DNA of 64,000 nucleotides from Stanieria cyanosphaera PCC 7437 (GTDB lineage Bacteria > Cyanobacteriota > Cyanobacteriia > Cyanobacteriales > Xenococcaceae). Of this stretch, positions 43,009 to 50,722 are shown piece after piece. The position numbers and the translations under genes are program-made. The notes under the pieces were generated by a model, which saw nothing but the letters and a program-made list of their open reading frames with translations, did not search any database and was not told the DNA's origin. The stretch is taken from NCBI RefSeq assembly GCF_000317575.1, contig NC_019765.1:245297-309296 (forward strand), in the 5' to 3' direction. Each line of letters starts with the position of its first letter. Position 1 is the stretch's first letter.

Positions 43009-43655
43009 ACCATCCCCCTGCCTACGGACTTTGGTTTTTAGTAATTATTAACTCTTTAGTTTTTATCATCTTTGCTTTTAGCTTCACTAAACCGCAAAGC
43101 CCACGGGATTGGCGTTCATTTGGTGCTTTTTCCGCTTTTATCGTGGCACTATTTACGGAAATGTATGGGTTTCCTCTAACGATTTATCTGCTCTCGGGCT
43201 GGCTGCAAACTCGCTACCCCAAGCTCGATCTCCTCTCTCATGATGCCGGGCATCTATGGTGGACAATCTTAGGTATGGAAGGGAATCCCCATTTTAATTT
43301 CCTTCATATTCTGAGTAATGTCTTTATTTTACTGGGCTTTATTTTACTCGCTTCTGCTTGGAAAGTACTCTATGAAGCCCAGCGTAGTCAGACCCTAGCT
43401 ATTGCAGGACCCTACGCTAGCATTCGCCATCCCCAATACGTTGCTTTTATCACCATTATGCTCGGTTTTTTACTTCAATGGCCGACTATTTTGACCTTGC
43501 TGATGTTTCCCATACTTGTTTTCATGTACTCCAGACTGGCATTGCAAGAGGAACGTGAAATGCGATTTAAATTCGGTCAAAAGTACGATCGTTATGCTGC
43601 AAACACCCCCGCCTTTTTACCGCGTTTTGGTAGAGCAGCCAAGGATAAAAGCTAA
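43005..43655 (+). CDS. ICMT/PEMT-type membrane methyltransferase
   Basis: A 216-aa membrane protein with about five helices. The C-terminal third has the SAM-binding pattern of isoprenylcysteine carboxyl methyltransferase / phospholipid methyltransferase proteins: AGPYASIRHPQYVAFITIML, then LALQEEREMRFKFGQKYDRY. The R-HP and EE residues are the conserved core. The substrate is unknown. This type is frequent in metal-resistance clusters with DUF2933, as here. Its start overlaps the DUF2933 stop by 4 bp. Confidence 0.82.
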   Translation: MNHPPAYGLWFLVIINSLVFIIFAFSFTKPQSPRDWRSFGAFSAFIVALFTEMYGFPLTIYLLSGWLQTRYPKLDLLSHDAGHLWWTILGMEGNPHFNFLHILSNVFILLGFILLASAWKVLYEAQRSQTLAIAGPYASIRHPQYVAFITIMLGFLLQWPTILTLLMFPILVFMYSRLALQEEREMRFKFGQKYDRYAANTPAFLPRFGRAAKDKS

Positions 43656-43670
43656 ATTGAGCAATGTATC

Positions 43671-44147
43671 ATGTTAGCCTCTCAATGTAACCTTTACAGA
43701 GCAATCGCAATGAATTGCTATTTTTGGTCTACCTCACCAGGAACGGCTTTTAATGTCGTCCAATGGGCAGAGGGATTACTCCATCACGTGGTGGTTGCTG
43801 TAAAAGTTTTTCTGGAAGGAACTGCTATCTCGATTATTGTCATTGCCGCAATTCGGACGCTTTTAAAGTTCCTCCGTTCAAAAAAATCGAGTGGTCATCA
43901 AGAACATTGGGTAATCGTCCGCCTCGATTTAGGGCTGGCACTAGCTCTATCCCTAGAGTTTCTCTTGGCTGCCGATGTTGTCAGTACCGCCGTCTCTCCC
44001 AGTTGGGATGAACTGGGCAAACTGGCAACTGTTACTGGAATTCGTACTTTTCTCAACTTTTTCTTGCATCAAGAGGTTGACCAGCTAGAAACAAAGACGC
44101 ACCCCCATGAAAGAAAAGTCATTCGGGGAAAGAAAACAGACTTTTGA
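43671..44147 (+). CDS. DUF1622 membrane protein
   Basis: A 158-aa protein with two or three helices (LEGTAISIIVIAAIRTLLKF; LGLALALSLEFLLAADVVST) and the family motif LEFLLAADVV...SPSWDELGKLA, then RTFLNFFLHQEV. DUF1622 proteins are small inner-membrane proteins of unknown function. A start at 43710 would remove a poorly conserved N-terminus and may be the true one. It follows the methyltransferase gene by 15 bp. Confidence 0.78.
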   Translation: MLASQCNLYRAIAMNCYFWSTSPGTAFNVVQWAEGLLHHVVVAVKVFLEGTAISIIVIAAIRTLLKFLRSKKSSGHQEHWVIVRLDLGLALALSLEFLLAADVVSTAVSPSWDELGKLATVTGIRTFLNFFLHQEVDQLETKTHPHERKVIRGKKTDF

Positions 44148-44178
44148 CTTCTGTTGCGGTTAAAACACCAGAGATTCG

Positions 44179-44877
44179 ATGAAAAAACCAAAGAAGCAGC
44201 AAATTTTATTTAATCGTCAAAACGGCATTGCTCTGGCAGTGTTAATACTATCTTTATTGGTTTACTGGTGGTTGAGGGAAAAATCCGAAATTAACTTGCT
44301 CGCTCCTGAAGGATTAAGAGAGACAATTCAGGATCTCGGTTCTCTGGGAATAGTCGTTTATATCAGCCTGATTGCTTTAGCCGTGATTATGAGTCCGATT
44401 CCAGGCGCACCATTAACAATTGCTGCTGGTGCAGTTTGGGGAACTTTATTCGCGGGGATCTATAGCGTCATCGGTGGTTTTTTAGGCGGATTAATTGCTT
44501 ATTTTATTGGCAGAACTTTGGGGCGATCGGCAGTTTACGCACTTACGGGAAAAGTCATTTACTTTACCAAAAATCGAGGGGAGGTTTATCTGGGTTGGCT
44601 GATTTTGATCACGCGCTTACTTCCCGTTTTATCGTTCGATTTAATCAGTTATGGTGCGGGTATAACGGGACTTTCTCTACCTATTTATGCTACTGCTACC
44701 TTGTTGGGTATGATTCCTTCGACTTTTTTTCTCACTTATATGGGAGCAGCTTTTCAGGTGGGGAAACTTTTAGGAGTTGGGTTGCTAGTAATTTTTGTAA
44801 TTGTACTAGTTGCCTTGCCTTGGGGAATTCGACGCTATAACTGGTTCAACTTGCAAGATATTATCCGCATTGAATAA
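44179..44877 (+). CDS. TVP38/TMEM64-family membrane protein
   Basis: A 232-aa protein with about six helices and the TVP38/TMEM64 (SNARE-associated, DedA-like) core: IMSPIPGAPLTIAAGAVWGT, then GGFLGGLIAYFIGRTLGRSA and LITRLLPVLSFDLISYGAGI. The Pro-Gly and Arg residues in these re-entrant segments are conserved. Relatives influence lipid or membrane homeostasis and are often near mercury or selenite genes; activity here is unknown. It lies 31 bp after DUF1622, same strand. Confidence 0.85.
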   Translation: MKKPKKQQILFNRQNGIALAVLILSLLVYWWLREKSEINLLAPEGLRETIQDLGSLGIVVYISLIALAVIMSPIPGAPLTIAAGAVWGTLFAGIYSVIGGFLGGLIAYFIGRTLGRSAVYALTGKVIYFTKNRGEVYLGWLILITRLLPVLSFDLISYGAGITGLSLPIYATATLLGMIPSTFFLTYMGAAFQVGKLLGVGLLVIFVIVLVALPWGIRRYNWFNLQDIIRIE

Positions 44878-44914
44878 AACTAGAAAATTTAAACCAACTA
44901 ATGGAAATAAAATT

Positions 44915-45091
44915 ATGAACAATAAACCTGTAATTTACTGAACAATTGGTTTTATATCTGGCGTTATTCTCACTATTTTAATCGGCTTTTTAGGAATGTC
45001 AGGCATGATGTGGGGTAGGTGGGGAATGATGGACGATTGGTTCCGTGGAAGATGTGAAAATTACTATCCTAGCGAACTGCCGAAAAATTAA
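44915..45091 (+). pseudogene. Small membrane protein gene with an in-frame TGA
   Basis: ATG AAC AAT AAA CCT GTA ATT TAC is followed by TGA (44939-44941). The same frame then runs on as TIGFISGVILTILIGFLGMS, GMMWGRWGMMDDWFRGRCEN and YYPSELPKN to TAA 45089. The downstream part has a clear membrane helix and a Met/Trp-rich tail, so the frame looks genuine at 58 codons. A single TGG-to-TGA change would explain it. No alternative ATG restores the helix. Confidence 0.6.
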
Positions 45092-45149
45092 AGCTAGTGA
45101 AATAACCAAAGTCTGTTAAAGATAAACTTCACTACTTTAGGAGGTAAAA

Positions 45150-45860
45150 ATGAATTCAAATCTACAACAAGATACTCAAAATAATAATGAAAGTCAACGA
45201 ATAGCGAATATTTACCAAAAGATTGCTAAAAATTATGATTTTCTGGGCGAATACCTACTCGGCACGATATTTAGTCCCTTCGGCTATGGGAACTACCGAC
45301 AAAAAGCGATCGCCTCTCTCGATTTACAACCTGGAGATACGGTTATCGACCTCTGCTGCGGGACGGGGTTGAATTTTCCTTTATTGGAAAAAGTTATTGG
45401 TTCAGAGGGAAAAATCATTGGTGTCGATCTAACCGAGGGGATGCTGGCACAAGCAAAACAACGAGTAGAAAAAAATGGCTGGGCAAATGTCGAGTTGGTG
45501 CAGAGTGATGTAACTTTCTATCAATTTCCCACTGGTGTAGATGGCATTATCTCAACTTGGGGCATTACTCTAGTCCCCGAATGCGATCGAGCGATTCAAA
45601 ATGGTTCTCAGGCACTTTCCCCTGGAAAACGCTGGGTAATTTTAGATTTTAAGATTCCAGACAATTGGCTGGCAATGTTTGCACCTCTGTTGAGTTTCCT
45701 GTTCATCCGTCCTTTTGGTGGAAATTTACAAATGGCAAACCGACACCCCTGGGAAGCGCTTGATAAATACTTGCAAAATATCTCCTTTACTGAGTTATTG
45801 CTGGGCTTTGCTTATATTGCTGTCGGTGAGAAACAAAGGGAGAAAAGATATCATGAGTAG
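45150..45860 (+). CDS. SAM-dependent methyltransferase (UbiE-like)
   Basis: A 236-aa class I methyltransferase. The SAM-binding motif TVIDLCCGTGLNFPLLE lies near residues 65-81, then IIGVDLTEGMLAQAKQRV (motif II) and VELVQSDVTFYQFP. The overall pattern resembles UbiE/COQ5-type enzymes, but the substrate is not determined. The ribosome-binding site AGGAGG is strong. Its last 8 bp overlap the start of the YHS-phosphorylase gene, so the two are coupled. Confidence 0.82.
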   Translation: MNSNLQQDTQNNNESQRIANIYQKIAKNYDFLGEYLLGTIFSPFGYGNYRQKAIASLDLQPGDTVIDLCCGTGLNFPLLEKVIGSEGKIIGVDLTEGMLAQAKQRVEKNGWANVELVQSDVTFYQFPTGVDGIISTWGITLVPECDRAIQNGSQALSPGKRWVILDFKIPDNWLAMFAPLLSFLFIRPFGGNLQMANRHPWEALDKYLQNISFTELLLGFAYIAVGEKQREKRYHE

Positions 45861-47718
45861 CATTCTGAAAGATCCAGTTTGTGGAATGACCGTTCAAGCA
45901 GAAAGGGCACTAAGTGCTTTCTATCAGGAGCAGAAAATCCACTTCTGCTCGGAATTCTGTCGCTACAAGTTCTTCGAGCATCCAGAGAAATACCTTACGG
46001 CAGTGGTTACTAATGGCTACGATGAAGTAAAAGAGAATCGGCAGATTGCTTATTTCTCAATGGAAGTGGCAGTTGGTTCTGCTATCCCCAATTACAGTGG
46101 CGGTTTAGGCGTTCTGGCTGGGGATACCTTAAAGTCCTGTGCCGATTTGCGAGTCCCCATTGTCGGGGTGAGTTTACTCTATCACCAAGGCTATTTCGAG
46201 CAGGTGCTAGATGAGTGGGGGAATCAGCAGGAAAAGCCCGTACAATGGAAACCAGAGCGGTTTTTGCGACCTTTGACTGAAAGCATCGAGGTCACAATCG
46301 AGCAGCGACTGGTTCGAGTTCGAGCTTGGCAATACGATATCATCGGACTCAGTGGTTATACCGTTCCCCTGATTTTGTTAGACACCAGGGTGGAAGAAAA
46401 CACAGATTACGATCGCACTCTGACTGACTTCCTTTACGGTGGAGATGAAAGATATCGATTTGCCCAGGAAACTCTGCTCGGCATCGGTGGAGTGAGAATG
46501 CTGAATGCTCTCGGCTATCATGGTATCGAGCGATTTCATCTGAATGAAGGTCATGCCAGTTTGCTAGTTTTGGAACTCTTAAACAGACAGCATCAGGAAC
46601 AAACGGCAGAATGGGACTTTAACAGCATCAGAAGTCAGTGCGTCTTTACCACCCATACTCCCGTACCCGCAGGACACGATCGATTTGGGTACGAGCTAGT
46701 GCAATCTGTTGGAGAAGAAGTTATCCCTTTGGAGGTCCTGCAAATGCTGGCTGGGAGCGATCGCTTGAATATGACAGTGCTGGGACTGAACCTCAGTCAC
46801 TATGTCAATGGGGTAGCCAAGCGACACGAAGAAGTCTCCCAAAAAATGTTTCCGGCTCAACCGATCCACCACATCACTAACGGTGTTCATTCATGGACTT
46901 GGACTTGCGATAGTTTCAGAACTCTTTACAATCGCTATATTCTCGGCTGGAGTAACGACCCTGCGATGCTCAGGCACGCGATCGGTATTCCCCAAAATGA
47001 AATTTGGCAGGCTCATCTTGCTGCTAAAACTCAACTGCTCGAATTGATTAAGTTACGAACTAACGTTTCCCTGGCAACGGATATTTTGACAATTGGATTT
47101 GCTCGCAGAGCTACCTCTTACAAACGGGTAGATTTGGTATTCTCAGATCTCAATCGTCTTCGGGAGATTGTCAGCAAAGTAGGTCAACTACAATTTGTGT
47201 TTGCGGGGAAGGCACATCCCCAAGACGATCCTGGCAAAAAATTGATTCGACGAATCTTTGAAATTGCCCGTCAGTTACAGGGTGAAATTTCAGTAGTTTT
47301 TCTGCCGAACTACGATCTCGATCTCGCCAGGACAATCGTATCGGGAGTTGACCTGTGGCTTAACACGCCCCAGCGACCCTTAGAAGCCTCTGGCACCTCT
47401 GGCATGAAAGCAGCACACAACGGAGTTCCCAGTTTTAGCGTGTTGGATGGCTGGTGGGTTGAGGGTTGTATCGAAGGGGTTACTGGTTGGTCGATCGGTT
47501 TGAGGGAGTCAAAAACCTCTAGTTCGGAATTTATCAACCGAGAGGATGGGGAGGACTTATACCACAAGTTACAGAACCAGATCGTACCCATGTATTATCG
47601 CGATCGCGAACGATGGATCGAGCTGATGCGACAGTCTATTGCCCTGAACGCCTCCTTTTTCAACACCCATCGCATGGTGCAGCAGTATGTTACCAATGCC
47701 TATCTATCGCGATCTTGA
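45853..47718 (+). CDS. glgP: YHS domain fused to alpha-glucan phosphorylase
   Basis: A 621-aa protein. Residues 1-45 form a YHS metal-binding-type domain (LKDPVCGMTVQAERALSAFY, then IHFCSEFCRYKFFEHPEKYL), like those on the ATPase at 37903. The rest is a short-type alpha-glucan (glycogen) phosphorylase: IAYFSMEVAVGSAIPNYSGG, then ERFHLNEGHASLLVLELLNR, VFTTHTPVPAGHDRF, HHITNGVHSWTW and the PLP-lysine block EASGTSGMKAAHNG. It splits glucan with phosphate to glucose-1-phosphate. I place the start at ATG 45853, which keeps the YHS domain whole; an upstream in-frame extension runs through the methyltransferase gene. The fusion is unusual. Confidence 0.88.
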   Translation: MSSILKDPVCGMTVQAERALSAFYQEQKIHFCSEFCRYKFFEHPEKYLTAVVTNGYDEVKENRQIAYFSMEVAVGSAIPNYSGGLGVLAGDTLKSCADLRVPIVGVSLLYHQGYFEQVLDEWGNQQEKPVQWKPERFLRPLTESIEVTIEQRLVRVRAWQYDIIGLSGYTVPLILLDTRVEENTDYDRTLTDFLYGGDERYRFAQETLLGIGGVRMLNALGYHGIERFHLNEGHASLLVLELLNRQHQEQTAEWDFNSIRSQCVFTTHTPVPAGHDRFGYELVQSVGEEVIPLEVLQMLAGSDRLNMTVLGLNLSHYVNGVAKRHEEVSQKMFPAQPIHHITNGVHSWTWTCDSFRTLYNRYILGWSNDPAMLRHAIGIPQNEIWQAHLAAKTQLLELIKLRTNVSLATDILTIGFARRATSYKRVDLVFSDLNRLREIVSKVGQLQFVFAGKAHPQDDPGKKLIRRIFEIARQLQGEISVVFLPNYDLDLARTIVSGVDLWLNTPQRPLEASGTSGMKAAHNGVPSFSVLDGWWVEGCIEGVTGWSIGLRESKTSSSEFINREDGEDLYHKLQNQIVPMYYRDRERWIELMRQSIALNASFFNTHRMVQQYVTNAYLSRS

Positions 47719-47754
47719 GCAATTCCCCATTTTAAGATATTAGAGAGTAAGACC

Positions 47755-48650
47755 ATGATAAATGGCAAAATTTTAGTAGTAGGAGGATACGGTAGCGTTG
47801 GTCGAGTTATTGCTACTACCTTGGGCAAACGGTTTCTCGGTCGAGTTGTAGCTGCTGGGAGAAATTATCACAAAGCAAAACAATTGTCGTCAGAAACTCA
47901 GCGACAAGTACTGCCCTTGGCATTGGATATTTATAAGGTACGGGAAAGCGAGCTGAGGGATGTAGCTGTGGTAGTGACTTGTATAGACCAAGGGGATACT
48001 CAGTTTGTGGAGCAATGCTTACGCCGAGGAATTCACTATGTAGATATTTCAGCCAGTTATAAATTTCTCTCTAAGATTGAAGCCCTCGATTCTGAAGCTA
48101 GAAAGCACGGTTCTACCGTAGTGCTTAGTGTCGGATTAGCTCCAGGATTGACTAATTTGTTAGTTAGCTATTGTCAGTCGGTGTTCGAGGCACTGGAGCA
48201 AGTGGATATCTTTATCTTGCTAGGTTCGGGAGAAGTACCTGGAAAGGAATCGATTCTTTGGATTCTAGAGAATCTAGATACCGAGTTTTTGGTCAGAGAA
48301 AAAGGCACTATCAAACAAGTGAGAAGTTTCGAGGATAGTAAGGAGACAGTATTTCCCGATGAATTCGGGAGACAAAGGGCTTACCGTTTTAACTTTTCCG
48401 ATCGACAAGCGATCGCCAAAACTCTCGGTATTGACTCTGCTTCTACTTCTACTTGGGTTTGTTTTGATTCGGCATTGGTAACGCAGCTAAAGTTGCCGAA
48501 CATCTTTATACTTCTTCGTTGCCATCTGGCGTGTTCCATATCGAGCAGCTATTCGATCCTCTTGAGTTTATTGAGAGCTTGAGTGGGAATGGTCTAATTT
48601 TCAGTCGCAGTGAGTTGAAACCAGTATCGGTCGATTCAACAATGAATTAG
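47755..48650 (+). pseudogene. Saccharopine dehydrogenase-like gene, frameshifted and shortened
   Basis: The first frame (47755-48582) opens with a Rossmann motif, ILVVGGYGSVGRVIATTLG, then LRDVAVVVTCIDQGDTQFVE and CLRRGIHYVDISASYKFL, as in saccharopine dehydrogenase-like oxidoreductases. Around 48490 the frame is lost. The next frame continues as AAKVAEHLYTSSLPSGVFHI, then EQLFDPLEFIESLSGNGL, to TAG 48648, which looks like the genuine C-terminus. Some of the substrate domain also seems missing by length. It may still yield a truncated protein. Confidence 0.7.
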
Positions 48651-48732
48651 TTTTTTATGCCTTACATTAAGATTACATATTGAAACCACGAGTTTTATCT
48701 CAACTACCCAACTTAGATCGGAAGGAAATTCA

Positions 48733-48906
48733 ATGAATAAACAAGTTTTTGAGATGACAGATACTTCCAGTTCCCAAAGCTACGTCACAGGTACAAATAA
48801 GCTAGTAAAAAAAGCTGTGGGAATGGTGGCAATGTTTAGTGTCTGTTTACTCGTCTGTCATTCTCTTGGATTGATTCATCAAGCCTTAAGCTATTTCTCT
48901 CCTTAA
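48733..48906 (+). CDS. Small single-helix membrane protein
   Basis: A 57-aa protein: a polar N-terminus (MNKQVFEMTDTSSSQSYVTG) and one transmembrane helix (AVGMVAMFSVCLLVCHSLGL). It is preceded by a good ribosome-binding site (AAGGA, 7 nt). It lies between the oxidoreductase relic and the MerR gene, 25 bp before the latter, so it may share a transcript. The helix contains two cysteines and the tail a histidine, but no known family is recognised. Confidence 0.5.
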   Translation: MNKQVFEMTDTSSSQSYVTGTNKLVKKAVGMVAMFSVCLLVCHSLGLIHQALSYFSP

Positions 48907-48931
48907 GTGAAGTTTCATCTAAAACTATGCC

Positions 48932-49342
48932 ATGTTAACTACGAACCAAAAGCTACTGTTTATCGGTCAGGTAGCAGCTCAAAGCGGTATTCCCATTCAA
49001 ACAATTCGCTATTATGATGAACTAGGTTTACTTAAAATATCTGGGCGTAGCAAGGGGGGCTTCCGACAGTTTTCAGAAGAAGTATTTTCTCGTCTAACGT
49101 TCATCAAGCAAGCTCAAAGACTAGGTCTCAGCCTTGAGGAAATAGGAGAACTTCTCAGAATGCGGGAGCAAAAAAAACCTCTTAGTATTGAGGTCAAACA
49201 ACAATTGAAAGATAAAATCTCCGAAATTGACTGCCAGATCGAGCAGTTAAGATGCTTACAAGGCGAGTTGAAAAGTCTGTTCTCTGACGAGATGGTTCGC
49301 CCGAACGAATTTACATTAGCTAGATTTTTGCCACAAAGCTGA
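48932..49342 (+). CDS. MerR-family regulator
   Basis: A 136-aa MerR-type regulator: an N-terminal winged helix (FIGQVAAQSGIPIQTIRYYD, then LGLLKISGRSKGGFRQF) and a dimerisation helix ending in a Cys-containing stretch (EIDCQIEQLRCLQGELKSLF; Cys101 and Cys108). There is no classical CueR C-terminal Cys pair near residue 115, so the metal is uncertain, although a heavy metal is likely from context. MerR proteins twist promoters with overlong spacers; two such dyads, at 37032 and 57221, are the best candidate targets in this window. Confidence 0.85.
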   Translation: MLTTNQKLLFIGQVAAQSGIPIQTIRYYDELGLLKISGRSKGGFRQFSEEVFSRLTFIKQAQRLGLSLEEIGELLRMREQKKPLSIEVKQQLKDKISEIDCQIEQLRCLQGELKSLFSDEMVRPNEFTLARFLPQS

Positions 49343-49439
49343 ATCTTCAATATTTTAATAAGTGCCTAAACCAAATTAATTACACATTTGACTTTTCCTT
49401 TTGTCCCTTGCTTACTGTCTGTCCCAACTAGAAAATTAA

Positions 49440-49456
49440 TTTCATCGTGATTTCAT
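49440..49456 (+). promoter_or_regulatory. Copper-box direct repeat (perfect)
   Basis: TTTCATCGTGATTTCAT with TATAGA (49477-49482) 20 nt downstream as -10. It drives the DUF2808 gene and probably the response-regulator/kinase pair behind it, which would make the system autoregulated. Confidence 0.8.
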
Positions 49457-49509
49457 AAATGTCTGCCAATATTTGGTATAGAGACATACTTAATCGAGAA
49501 AAAAACAAG

Positions 49510-49995
49510 ATGATCGATAACTTAATGAAAACAGCAGTTTTAACTGCTATGCTGATGGCTACAACTCCGACAGTAGGATTTGCTGCCAACAATGAAAAGA
49601 TATCAAATGTTACTTATATAGAACACAGTGGCGCACATCCTAGTGCAGAAAAATTTGGGCTACATCACTTTGAATTAAACGTCCAAGGGCGGAATTTAAA
49701 GGAACTTTCCGTTGCTTTTCCCAAGAGAGTTCGCAAGATTCGAGAAATTGAAGTGACCGATCGAGAAGGGAGAAAAATAGAATCAACAACTTCCATTAGC
49801 GATCGAGAAGCAAAAATTGTTTTTGCCCAACCTGTTTCTACGGGAACAATTTTATCAGTAAAGCTTAAGGGAGTTAAACCTAGATCTAGGTTCGGTCATG
49901 TCTGGCTTTACCGTCTATCTGGTCAAATGGTTGGTCTGAATCCAGAGAACATTCCTCTCGGTACAGTCCGAATTCAAACTCACGCTTTAGACTAG
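49510..49995 (+). CDS. DUF2808 secreted protein next to a two-component system
   Basis: A 161-aa protein with a signal peptide (ending GFAA) and a full DUF2808 domain: NVTYIEHSGAHPSAEKFGLH, HFELNVQGRNLKELSVAFP, IVFAQPVSTGTILSVKLKGV and VGLNPENIPLGTVRIQT. An upstream in-frame ATG at 49459 falls within the promoter, just after the copper box, so I use ATG 49510. It is the second DUF2808 gene in the window with a copper box. Function is unknown; sitting 22 bp before the regulator gene, it may act in the same sensing or envelope response. Confidence 0.82.
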   Translation: MIDNLMKTAVLTAMLMATTPTVGFAANNEKISNVTYIEHSGAHPSAEKFGLHHFELNVQGRNLKELSVAFPKRVRKIREIEVTDREGRKIESTTSISDREAKIVFAQPVSTGTILSVKLKGVKPRSRFGHVWLYRLSGQMVGLNPENIPLGTVRIQTHALD

Positions 49996-50017
49996 TAGTA
50001 AGTGAAGATATTTTATT

Positions 50018-50722
50018 ATGCGGATCTTGTTAGTTGAAGATGAGCCAGATTTAGGTGCAGCAATCAAACGATCCTTAGATCGAGAAGCCTATATTGTAGA
50101 TTGGGTGCAAGATGGAAATGAGGCAAAATGGTATCTAGAGAGCAAGGGACATGAATATAGCATAGTTGTCTTCGATTGGCTGTTGCCTGGAAAATCGGGA
50201 TTGGAACTTTGCAAATGGTTGCGCTCGCAGCAGAATTCTCTGCCAATATTAATGCTAACTGCCAAAGATCGGATGGAAGATAAGGTGGCTGGTTTGGATG
50301 CTGGTGCTGATGATTATCTGGTAAAACCTTTTGGCATAGAAGAACTACTAGCGCGATTGCGGGCATTAAGTCGGCGAGTACCTCAATTTCAACCAACTCA
50401 TCTCCAGGTAAATGGATATACCTTAGATTTTGGTACTCATACAATTTTTTTTCAGAAATCCCCAGAAGAGACGCGGATTATCGAGTTAACCAATAAAGAG
50501 TTGCTGTTATTGGAGTATTTCATGCGACATCCCAATCAAATTGTTACCCGCGACCAAGTGCTAAATCAGTTATGGGAAGTAGGAGCAGAACCTAACAGTA
50601 ATGTAGTAGCAGCGCATATGCGACGACTGCGACGCAAACTTGCCGAACATGGTTGCGAGCCTTTAATTGAGACTGTTTACGGTGTAGGATATCGTCTCAA
50701 CACAACCCATGAACCAAAATAG
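50018..50722 (+). CDS. OmpR-family response regulator (CopR/RppA-like)
   Basis: A 234-aa response regulator with receiver residues in LVEDEPDLG, Asp53 in VFDWLLPGKSG and Lys in YLVKPFG, followed by a winged-helix DNA-binding domain (ELTNKELLLLEYFMRHPNQI, then HMRRLRRKLAEHGCEPLIET). It should be phosphorylated by the kinase encoded next to it (14-bp overlap) and bind direct repeats. The copper boxes found across the island, one heading its own operon, are the obvious targets. The CopR or RppA/NrsR-type label reflects resemblance; the signal is unproven. Confidence 0.88.
   Translation: MRILLVEDEPDLGAAIKRSLDREAYIVDWVQDGNEAKWYLESKGHEYSIVVFDWLLPGKSGLELCKWLRSQQNSLPILMLTAKDRMEDKVAGLDAGADDYLVKPFGIEELLARLRALSRRVPQFQPTHLQVNGYTLDFGTHTIFFQKSPEETRIIELTNKELLLLEYFMRHPNQIVTRDQVLNQLWEVGAEPNSNVVAAHMRRLRRKLAEHGCEPLIETVYGVGYRLNTTHEPK

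Noticed and set aside
45715..45852. Upstream extension of the phosphorylase frame
   Set aside because: It overlaps the methyltransferase coding sequence; ATG 45853 gives a complete YHS domain and a normal 8-bp gene overlap.
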